Notes under the pieces: generated by a model
The model's input: only the letters and a program-made list of their open reading frames with translations
Told to the model about the DNA's origin: nothing
The model's database searches: none
Position numbers and translations under genes: made by a program
Part shown: positions 53,838 through 61,203 of the stretch, in pieces
Layout: each line of letters opens with the position of its first letter
How positions within the stretch are numbered: the first letter of the stretch is position 1
From: Hymenobacter terricola
Lineage (GTDB): Bacteria; Bacteroidota; Bacteroidia; Cytophagales; Hymenobacteraceae
Assembly: GCF_017921975.2 (NCBI RefSeq)
Contig: NZ_JAGEMO020000004.1
Coordinates: 186,001 to 250,000, forward strand
Direction of reading: 5' to 3'
Length of the DNA: 64,000 bases

Positions 53838-55967
53838 ATGGAGGCCACCATCGCCACCCAACGCATCTTCCTCACCGAGACGGAAAAGGAGGCCATCCTG
53901 ACCAACGCCGACCCGGTGTTGCGCCAGTTCCGCGCGGCCCTGGCGCAGCGCGTGGCCGACCGGCTGGCCGCGCCCGCCCTCGCCGATGACGCCACCGGCA
54001 CCGGCCGCGGCCGGCTGGGCTGGTGGTACCCGGCCGCCGAATACCTGTCGGATGCAGCGATGGAGCACGCCCTCGCTCCTACCCCCACGCTGGCCAGGTG
54101 GCTGCGCGACGAAACGCAGCGCACTGCCCGCCGCCCGGTTTCGGATTGGGTGGGCCCGTGGTTTCGCAGCCACGCCGAGCCCTTCACCGGCCACCTCGAA
54201 ACGGCGCATTTGTGCTGGGGCGTGGCGGCCGTGCTGGATTTGGCGCCCGATGTGCTAAGCGAAGACGAGCAGGAGGAAGTGCGACAGGCCTTACACGAAA
54301 AAGGCCTGACGCTCTGCCAGCGCTGGCTGCGGCAAAACACCCACCTGGCCAACTGGCGCGGCATCATGGTCTCCGGCGCCGTGGTGGCCGCCGCCGCGCT
54401 GGGCGAAGAAGACCTGCTCGACGAGCTGCTGCCCGACCTGGCCCGCATGGCCCAGGCCTTCCAGCCCGACGGCTCCTACGGCGAGTCGCTGCAATACGGC
54501 AACTACCTGGCCAATGCGTTGATGCTGGCCTACGAAGCCCTGATTCGCAAGTACCCCGCGCAGGCCGCAACGCTGGACGTGGCCGCCTACGGGCGCGGCA
54601 TGGGCTGGATGGCGCAGAGCATGCTCTACCGCAAGCCCTTAACCGGCTGGGGACCGGAAGCACGGGCGCGGGCCGTGAACTTCAACGATTCCGCCGCGCT
54701 GTTCCGTCCCTCCGGCGACCTGCTGCTGCACGTCGCCGCCCGCTTGCACGACCCCGTGCAGGCCGGGCTGGCGCGGGGCTTGTTCCAGGCGTATTACGAG
54801 CCCTGCCCCACGCAGGGGCCGCACGATTTGGCCAGCTTCGGCTTTGTCAACGACTGGGGATTTCTGACGCTGCCCCTGCTGGCCCGGAACTTACCGGCGG
54901 CCCTCTCCCCGCAGGCCGCGGGCCTGCCCCTGACGGCCGCTTTCGCCAACGGCAACACCTTCGTGCGCGACCGGTGGGATGGCAAATCCGTGCTGGCCAT
55001 CCAGGGCGGCATGAACCAGGGCTGCTTCGCCCCCGGCCATTTGCAGGGCGATTTGAACAGCTTCCTGCTGACCTACGGAAAGGAACGCCTGCTGGCTGAC
55101 CCCGGCCACAGCTGCTACCGCAACCTGATTCACGGCCTGGAAAGCGCCACCCAAACCCACAATTCCTGCACCTTCCTCATCGAGCAGGATAACCTGGGCC
55201 TGCAGGAAGACCTGGCCAAAATCAAGCTCCTCGAACAGCGCAACGTGCTGGGCCGACGCACCATTAAAGCGGATGGCGACGTAGGGCCACCCGTGGAGCG
55301 GGGCGGCCGGCTGCGCGCCGCGCTACGGGCGGAAGGGGTTTCGCTGGTGGTCTCAGAAGCGGCCGCCGCCTACGGCGCTCCCATCGAAGAGTTCACCCGC
55401 ATCTGGCTGCAATGCGGCCCCCACGTCACGTTTGTGCTCGACCGCATTCAGGCCACCGAGCCCGTGCGCCCGGTCTGGAACTGGCTGGTGAACAACCAGG
55501 ACGGCCAAACCGAGGTGCAGACCGCGCCGGGCCAGCTGCAAGCCACGCGGCACGGCGTGGGGCTGCGCCTCTGGCAAACCGGGGGCGAGGCTGCCGCGCC
55601 CGCACCGCAGGGCCCCGTGTATGCCTACCTGCACGACGCCTACCACCCCGAGCCCGCGCAGCTCGGCGAGGGCCGGCCGGGCAGCGGGCTGCTGTTTCGC
55701 TTCGCGGATGCGGTGCCCGCGCAGCTGGTTCACCGGCTCCACGTCATCGTGGCGGATGAGGCCAGCCCCCTGGCCACCTGGCAGTTGGACCGTGGCCCCG
55801 ACGGGTGGACCATCCGCAATGCCCAAGAGGCCTTCACTCTTTCGCTGCGCCAGCTCTCGCCCCTGCGGCTGGATTTGCACACCGCCAGCGGCCATTGGCT
55901 GGTGGAGGAAACCGCGGAAAACGACTACCGCCTGAACGCCCGCAACGGCTCGCGTCTAATGTCATAA
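53838..55967 (+). CDS. heparinase II/III-like protein, atypical metal site
   Basis: 709 residues. An N-terminal (alpha/alpha) toroid domain (about 20-400, with HLANWRGIM and QPDGSYGESLQYGNYLANAL, the latter a likely catalytic Tyr region) and a C-terminal heparinase II/III-like beta domain starting near CFAPGHLQGDLNSFLLTYG and RLLADPGHSCYRN. The usual H-x-H-x-D of the metal site reads H-L-Q-G-D, so one His is lost. No signal peptide follows the ATG at 53838, which would place it in the cytoplasm. It may act on imported oligouronides; a heparin substrate is not implied. Confidence 0.75.
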   Translation: MEATIATQRIFLTETEKEAILTNADPVLRQFRAALAQRVADRLAAPALADDATGTGRGRLGWWYPAAEYLSDAAMEHALAPTPTLARWLRDETQRTARRPVSDWVGPWFRSHAEPFTGHLETAHLCWGVAAVLDLAPDVLSEDEQEEVRQALHEKGLTLCQRWLRQNTHLANWRGIMVSGAVVAAAALGEEDLLDELLPDLARMAQAFQPDGSYGESLQYGNYLANALMLAYEALIRKYPAQAATLDVAAYGRGMGWMAQSMLYRKPLTGWGPEARARAVNFNDSAALFRPSGDLLLHVAARLHDPVQAGLARGLFQAYYEPCPTQGPHDLASFGFVNDWGFLTLPLLARNLPAALSPQAAGLPLTAAFANGNTFVRDRWDGKSVLAIQGGMNQGCFAPGHLQGDLNSFLLTYGKERLLADPGHSCYRNLIHGLESATQTHNSCTFLIEQDNLGLQEDLAKIKLLEQRNVLGRRTIKADGDVGPPVERGGRLRAALRAEGVSLVVSEAAAAYGAPIEEFTRIWLQCGPHVTFVLDRIQATEPVRPVWNWLVNNQDGQTEVQTAPGQLQATRHGVGLRLWQTGGEAAAPAPQGPVYAYLHDAYHPEPAQLGEGRPGSGLLFRFADAVPAQLVHRLHVIVADEASPLATWQLDRGPDGWTIRNAQEAFTLSLRQLSPLRLDLHTASGHWLVEETAENDYRLNARNGSRLMS

Positions 55968-55977
55968 AAACCTAATT

Positions 55978-56388
55978 ATGAACGGATTGACTTTTACAGG
56001 GGTAGACCACCCCGGGCTGGCTGTTGCCCAAATTGAAGGAATGACCGAGTGGTACTGCGCCGTTTTGGGCTATTCCCGCTGGTTTGAATACCGGAACGAG
56101 GCCACCGGCAAAGTGGTCTGGATGCTGCGGGCGCCGGACAATTCGCTGCTCGAAATCATGCCCCGCGACGACACCCCGCGCCCCGCCCGCACCACCTGGA
56201 CGCCGGGCTGGTCGCACCTGGCCCTGCGCATTGCCGACCTCGACCAGGCCATCCGCCACCTCGACCAGCACGCGGTGCGCTGGGGCGGCGAGGTCATGCC
56301 AGCCATCGGTGGGGGCCGCGTCCGCAATTTCTACGACCCCGAAGGCAACATGCTGCAGCTTCTGGAGCGCGGGCCTTTGGATACCTGA
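55978..56388 (+). CDS. VOC-superfamily protein, glyoxalase-like
   Basis: 136 residues with two VOC modules: GVDHPGLAVAQIEGMTEWYCAVLGY at the N-terminus, HLALRIADLDQAIRHLDQHAV in the centre and NFYDPEGNMLQLLERG at the end, carrying His and Glu metal ligands. Starts 10 bases after the heparinase-like gene and is probably cotranscribed. The role may be isomerisation or ring opening of a sugar-acid intermediate; this is inference from position. Confidence 0.85.
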   Translation: MNGLTFTGVDHPGLAVAQIEGMTEWYCAVLGYSRWFEYRNEATGKVVWMLRAPDNSLLEIMPRDDTPRPARTTWTPGWSHLALRIADLDQAIRHLDQHAVRWGGEVMPAIGGGRVRNFYDPEGNMLQLLERGPLDT

Positions 56389-56414
56389 AACCTCTTTTCT
56401 CAAACCAAAAAAAG

Positions 56415-56522
56415 ACCGTCATGCTGAGCGCAGCCGAAGCATCTCGCGTGCTACTACTAATTCTTTTTTAACGATTGAATTACTACTCCACGCGGGATGC
56501 TTCGCTACGCTTTGCATGACCG
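56415..56522. repeat. palindromic repeat family B, copy 4
   Basis: ACCGTCATGCTGAGCGCAGC... inverted as ...GCTACGCTTTGCATGACCG, with AACGATTGAATTACTACTCC in the loop. Located between the VOC and dehydrogenase genes. Confidence 0.92.
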
Positions 56523-56554
56523 CCACCCGGTTTTTATTCCCACCCCCATCAATT

Positions 56555-57568
56555 ATGAGCACGCTCCTTTTCACTGGCAACCAATCTTTTCGCGTCGAAC
56601 CCACGGCCACCGTGCCGCCCTTGCCCGGCGAGGTGCAGCTCCAGGTCGCCTACTGCGGCGTGTGCGGCACCGACGTACACCTCTACCACGGGGCCATGCC
56701 GCACCGGCTGTCGTTGCCGCAGGTTATTGGCCACGAAGTTTCGGCCGAAATTGCCGCGCTGGGCGCGGGCGTGAGCGGCTGGAAAGTGGGCGACCGGGTG
56801 ACGGTGCGCCCGCTGCAGCCCGGCACCGAAGACCCTTCCGACAACGGCCAGCACCACATCGGCAAGAACCTCAAGTTCATCGGCATCGACACGCCCGGCG
56901 GCATGCAGAGCCACTGGAACGTGCCCGCCCACACCCTGCACCGCCTGCCCGATACCCTGCCGCTGACCCTCGGGGCCATGATTGAGCCACTGGCCGTGGC
57001 CTGCCACGACGTGCGCCTGGGTCAGGTGCAGGCCGGGGAGCAGGTGGTGGTCATCGGCGGCGGGCCCATCGGCATTCTGATTGCGCTGGTGGCCCGGCAA
57101 AAGGGCGCCCACGTCCTCGTTTCGGAAGTAAATGCCGCCCGGCTGGAGCTGGCCGGGTCACTGGGCCTGCCCACCGTAAACCCCGCTACCACGGATTTAG
57201 TGGCCGAAGTAGAAGCTTTCACCAACGGAGCCATGGCCGACGTGGTGTTCGAAGTATCGGGTGTGGCGGCCGGCGTGGCGGCCATGACGCAGCTGGCCCG
57301 CGCCCGTGGCCGGCTGGTGATGGTAGCCATCCACGCCGAGCAAAAGGCCGTGGATTTGTTCCGCGTGTTCTGGCGCGAGCTGCAGCTCATCGGTGTGCGC
57401 GTGTACGAGCCGCAGGACTTCGAGGAAGCCATTGCCCTGGCCGAAAGCGGCACCATTCCGCTGGAGAAGCTCATCACGCAAATCGCGCCGCTGGCGGATG
57501 CACAGTCGGTTTTTGATGCCATCGACCGCAACCCGGCGGGCATGAAATACCTGCTGCAGTGTTCGTAG
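56555..57568 (+). CDS. zinc-type medium-chain alcohol dehydrogenase without structural-zinc loop
   Basis: 337 residues. GroES-like domain with catalytic zinc motifs (YCGVCGTDVHLYHG, GHEVSAEI) and Rossmann fold (VVVIGGGPIGILIA). The four-cysteine structural zinc loop found in most relatives is absent: between VTVRPLQPG and NLKFIG there is no cysteine. Similar to L-idonate, threonine and galactitol dehydrogenases. Start at 56555 gives a usual N-terminus. It probably oxidises a sugar alcohol or acid of the pathway. Flanked on both sides by family B repeats. Confidence 0.9.
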   Translation: MSTLLFTGNQSFRVEPTATVPPLPGEVQLQVAYCGVCGTDVHLYHGAMPHRLSLPQVIGHEVSAEIAALGAGVSGWKVGDRVTVRPLQPGTEDPSDNGQHHIGKNLKFIGIDTPGGMQSHWNVPAHTLHRLPDTLPLTLGAMIEPLAVACHDVRLGQVQAGEQVVVIGGGPIGILIALVARQKGAHVLVSEVNAARLELAGSLGLPTVNPATTDLVAEVEAFTNGAMADVVFEVSGVAAGVAAMTQLARARGRLVMVAIHAEQKAVDLFRVFWRELQLIGVRVYEPQDFEEAIALAESGTIPLEKLITQIAPLADAQSVFDAIDRNPAGMKYLLQCS

Positions 57569-57596
57569 TGAACGGAGCGTGAACAACAGAAAAAGA

Positions 57597-57700
57597 CCGT
57601 CATGCCGAGCGCCGCCGAGGCATCTCGCGTGCTTCAACTAATCCCAATCGATTGAATTACTACTGCGCGCGCGATGCCTAGGCGGCGCTCGGCATGACGG
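57597..57700. repeat. palindromic repeat family B, copy 5
   Basis: CCGTCATGCCGAGCGCCGCC... inverted as ...GGCGGCGCTCGGCATGACGG, with ATCGATTGAATTACTACTGC in the loop, nearly identical to copy 4. Located between the dehydrogenase and first beta-helix genes. Confidence 0.94.
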
Positions 57701-57732
57701 ACGATTCCCTTTTCAATCCCGCTTTCCTTATC

Positions 57733-59091
57733 ATGAAGCCCCTTTTTCTAAGCACCTTACTCCTCGTTGCCGTCACCCAAACCGCCTTCGCCGGAACGTG
57801 GTACGTGGCCGGCACCGGCAACGACGCCAACAGCGGCAAGACCCAGAAAACCGCCTTCCGCAGCCTGCAAAAGGCCGCTGATGTGGTGGACCCCGGCGAC
57901 GTGGTGCTCATCAGCAACGGCACCTACACCAATGCCAATACCGGCGATGGCGGCGCGGTAGTATCGGTGGAGCGCTCCGGCCGGCCCGGGGCGTGGATTA
58001 CCTGGAAAGCGGCCCCCGGCCAGCACCCGGTGGTTCACCCCATCGGCTGGACGGGCCTTCAGATTCGGGCATCCTACCAGGTGTTTGAGGGGTTGACAGT
58101 AATGGGCAATAACGACGAAATCTCACTGGACGAGGCCAAGGCTGACACCAAAAACGCCAAAGCCAACCCCTACTACAACACCAACGGCATCTGCTTCGAC
58201 GGGCGCAAGGCTGCGCCCACTGCGCACCCGCACCACGTCGTCATTCGCCGGTGCGTGGTGGGCAAGTGCGCGGGCGGCGGCATCACCGGCCTGCAAATTG
58301 ACTACCTCACGATTGAAGATTGCCAGGTGTTCAACAACGCCTGGTTTATGCGCTACGCCGGCTCCGGCATCACCCTGCTGGAAAACTGGGCCTTCGACGC
58401 CGACCCCGGCTATCACATCATCATCCGGCGCAACCTGGTGTGGAACAACAAAACCCAGGTGCCCTGGGACCGCACCGGCAAGCTTAGCGACGGCAACGGC
58501 ATCCTGCTCGACGTGACCGACCAGCCCACTGCCGCGCCCGGCGCCACCAACCCCGACGGCGACGCCATCATCGCTCCGGCTACCGCGCCCAGGCCCGAAG
58601 AAGCCAAGCGCCCCGAATGGCAAGGCCGCGCCCTGATTGCCAACAACATCAGCGCCGGCAACGGCGGCTCCGGCATCCACACCTTCCGCACCAAACACGT
58701 CGACATCATCAACAACACTACCTACTGGAACGGGCAGGTGGTGGGCTACGAGGAGCTGTTCGCCAACCGCTCCGACGACGTCGTCATCCTCAACAACGTC
58801 ATCGTGCCCAAGCCCGGCGGCAAGGTGACCGGCAACAACCGCAACACCAACATCCGCTGGGATTACAACCTCTACCCCGCCGCCCAGCAGGTGATGACCG
58901 GCCCGCACGACCTCGTGGCCGACCCCAAATTCCTTGATGCCCAAATCGACCTGACCAAGGCCAATTTCCGCCTGGCCAGCGGCAGCCCCGCCCGCGACTC
59001 GGGCTGCGACGACGTGCCCCAACCCACCGACCTCACCGGCCAGAAACGCCCGCCGCACGGCGCCCGCGACCGGGGTGCTTTTGAGGAGTAA
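57733..59091 (+). CDS. secreted right-handed parallel beta-helix protein, pectate-lyase-like
   Basis: 452 residues with a signal peptide (MKPLFLSTLLLVAVTQTAFAG) from the ATG at 57733. N-terminal TWYVAGTGNDANSGKTQKTA is the DUF1565/Pel9-like opening; beta-helix turns follow (IRRCVVGKC, IEDCQVFNN, NNIS, NNTTYW, NNVIVP). It ends in DRGAFEE, the closing pattern of choice-of-anchor Q proteins, without a T9SS domain. A polysaccharide lyase or sugar-binding role is likely. First of three related genes in a row. Confidence 0.8.
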   Translation: MKPLFLSTLLLVAVTQTAFAGTWYVAGTGNDANSGKTQKTAFRSLQKAADVVDPGDVVLISNGTYTNANTGDGGAVVSVERSGRPGAWITWKAAPGQHPVVHPIGWTGLQIRASYQVFEGLTVMGNNDEISLDEAKADTKNAKANPYYNTNGICFDGRKAAPTAHPHHVVIRRCVVGKCAGGGITGLQIDYLTIEDCQVFNNAWFMRYAGSGITLLENWAFDADPGYHIIIRRNLVWNNKTQVPWDRTGKLSDGNGILLDVTDQPTAAPGATNPDGDAIIAPATAPRPEEAKRPEWQGRALIANNISAGNGGSGIHTFRTKHVDIINNTTYWNGQVVGYEELFANRSDDVVILNNVIVPKPGGKVTGNNRNTNIRWDYNLYPAAQQVMTGPHDLVADPKFLDAQIDLTKANFRLASGSPARDSGCDDVPQPTDLTGQKRPPHGARDRGAFEE

Positions 59092-59320
59092 ACCGGCCGT
59101 TTCCTGCCGTTGCCCAGCTGGTTGAAGCCCTGCTCCACGCTGACCAGCTAGCGGCCCCTGTGTCCGCAAACCAAAGCCTATACCTCTATTAACATCATCT
59201 TAGTCAATTATTTATTTCCGGCATTCCATTGCCAGCCTGGGTGAATTCCTTCTTCGTGCCATTGTCCGATGGCCGGCTCATTGCTTCCACATTTTTCACC
59301 ATTTACCCAATTCCCACTTT
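59092..59320. other. intergenic region between beta-helix genes 1 and 2
   Basis: 230 bases, AT-rich near 59170-59240; no repeat element or clear promoter could be identified. Confidence 0.4.
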
Positions 59321-61087
59321 ATGAAAAAACTTCTCTTTACCCTGTTGCTGGGCGCAGGCTGCTCGATGGCGGCCGTGGCTACGCCTTATTACGTGTCATC
59401 GGGGGCCGGCTCCTCGGTCACGGGCGTTGATGCGACAACCGGTGGCCAGGGGCTAAGCCCGACCCTGCCCTTCGCCACTATTCAGTTTGCGGCCAATCAG
59501 GCTCACCCCGGCGACATTGTGTACGTGCGTGCGGGCACCTATTCCAGCAGCGCTTCCTACAAGCCGGTGCTGTCCCTCGACGCGGACGACGCAAATTCGA
59601 CCTTGAAAACGCAATATTCGACCACGAGCGCGGCCAACAAAATTATTTTTCAGAACTACCAGTCCGAGAGCCCGCTGATTAAAGCCGACAACGTCGACAA
59701 CGCCATTCTCATCAGGGGGAAATTCGCTTACATCGATATCGTGGGCTTCCGCATTCAGGGCAACAACGGGAACGTGAATGGTGGGGTACCCAATGCGGGC
59801 AGTTCTACCGTCGTCACCGACCCGGCTGGCCAACCCGGCGGCTGTAAATATGAGGAGACTCAAAATGGCCCGGGAACCCCCAAATACAACACCAATGGCA
59901 TCGCCGTTGTGGGGAGTGCCGGCAATATCCCGAACCACATCCGGGTTCTCAGCAACGAGGTGTTTGAGTGCGGCGGAGCGGGCATCGCCGCCAGCCAGGC
60001 CGACTACGTGACCATCGACAGGAACGTGGTGTACAACAACTGCTGGTACACCGTTTACGGCTCCAGCGGCATTACCATCAACTCCAGCCGCAACTTAGAC
60101 ACCAACGCCGGCTACCACATCATCATTACGCATAACAAGTGCTTCAATAACCGCTTGTATGTGTCGTGGTTTAGCAAGACTTACCCCACCCCCGCAATGC
60201 CTCCCTATGGCAATTGCAAAGGCATTACGGATGGCAACGGCATTATTCTGGACAAAAACAACGACTACGGTTACACGGGTGCGTTTCAGGTAGCCAACAA
60301 CCTGTGCGTAGCCAATGGTGGGGCTGGCATTCAGGTGTTCAAAACGAAGAATGCCGACCTCATTAACAATACGTGCTACCGCAACTCGCACAGCGGGGAA
60401 CTGCGGGGCATAAGAGGCGAAGTGTTCATCAACGAGACGGACAATGTGCTGGTGCAGAACAACATCTTCTCGACCAACGCCGGCGCTAAAACGTACGGGC
60501 TTGGGGCTGCGAGCACCGGGCTCTCCTTCACCAACAACCTGTTTTTTGATTCCGACACCCCCACCAGCACACCCACTACCGGGGCCAACATCGTGAAGGC
60601 CGACCCGGGTTTCCAGGGCGCAGGCGTCGACCCGGCCACCGCCAACTTCGCGCTCAATCCGGGCAGCCCGGCCATCAACCAAGGGCTGAACACCTTGTCG
60701 TCTGGCCAGGCGCTCAATTACCTGGACCTGGCCGGCAATACCCGTGTAGTAGGCACCGTCGACCTCGGAGCTTATGAAGTGCAAGCCGCCGCCCGTACTG
60801 CCCTGGCCACCAGCACACCAGGCAGCACCAGCAGCCAGTTCGGCGCCTACCCCAACCCCTTCAGCGGCGCGGTCACGCTCGCCTATACCCTCGACCGGCC
60901 CGGCCCCGTGCGCCTGGAAGTATTCGACCTGCTGGGCCGCCGCGTGGCCCTGCTCGTGAACGAAACCCGGGACGCCGGCCGCCACGAAGCCCGCTTCGAG
61001 GCACCCAGCCAGGCCGCGGCGCTGTATCAGGTGCGCCTGACTACGGCCGAGGGCACCACGGCCCAAAAACTGGCCAGCCAGCCTTAA
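59321..61087 (+). CDS. secreted beta-helix protein with type-A T9SS sorting domain
   Basis: 588 residues. Signal peptide (MKKLLFTLLLGAGCSMAAVA), then PYYVSSGAGSS and a beta-helix (about 30-470; ECGGAGIAASQADYVTIDRN, YHIIITHNKCFNN). The last ~85 residues are a type-A sorting domain: AYPNPFSGAVTLAYTLDRPG, LEVFDLLGRRVALLVNE and LYQVRLTTAEGTTAQKLA. It is therefore exported by T9SS. Probable surface polysaccharide lyase or binding protein. Its helix part is a close paralogue of the next gene. Confidence 0.85.
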   Translation: MKKLLFTLLLGAGCSMAAVATPYYVSSGAGSSVTGVDATTGGQGLSPTLPFATIQFAANQAHPGDIVYVRAGTYSSSASYKPVLSLDADDANSTLKTQYSTTSAANKIIFQNYQSESPLIKADNVDNAILIRGKFAYIDIVGFRIQGNNGNVNGGVPNAGSSTVVTDPAGQPGGCKYEETQNGPGTPKYNTNGIAVVGSAGNIPNHIRVLSNEVFECGGAGIAASQADYVTIDRNVVYNNCWYTVYGSSGITINSSRNLDTNAGYHIIITHNKCFNNRLYVSWFSKTYPTPAMPPYGNCKGITDGNGIILDKNNDYGYTGAFQVANNLCVANGGAGIQVFKTKNADLINNTCYRNSHSGELRGIRGEVFINETDNVLVQNNIFSTNAGAKTYGLGAASTGLSFTNNLFFDSDTPTSTPTTGANIVKADPGFQGAGVDPATANFALNPGSPAINQGLNTLSSGQALNYLDLAGNTRVVGTVDLGAYEVQAAARTALATSTPGSTSSQFGAYPNPFSGAVTLAYTLDRPGPVRLEVFDLLGRRVALLVNETRDAGRHEARFEAPSQAAALYQVRLTTAEGTTAQKLASQP

Positions 61088-61116
61088 ACAAGCCATTATC
61101 AGCACCTGGCCCGCTC

Positions 61117-61148
61117 AGCAGCTGCTTTCCGGTTGGAAAGCAGCTGCT
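61117..61148. terminator. hairpin between beta-helix genes 2 and 3
   Basis: Perfect 14-bp arms AGCAGCTGCTTTCC / GGAAAGCAGCTGCT with a GGTT loop, 30 bases after the stop. No T-run follows directly, so factor-independent termination is uncertain. Confidence 0.55.
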
Positions 61149-61203
61149 GTAGCCGGGGCTTCGCATTCCATTTCTTTTTCATTCACCAAAATTCCCTCAT
61201 CCA

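Noticed and set aside
30601-57700. Repeated ~100-bp elements considered as a CRISPR array
   Set aside because: Copies are widely dispersed, palindromic, lack regular spacers, and no cas genes are present.
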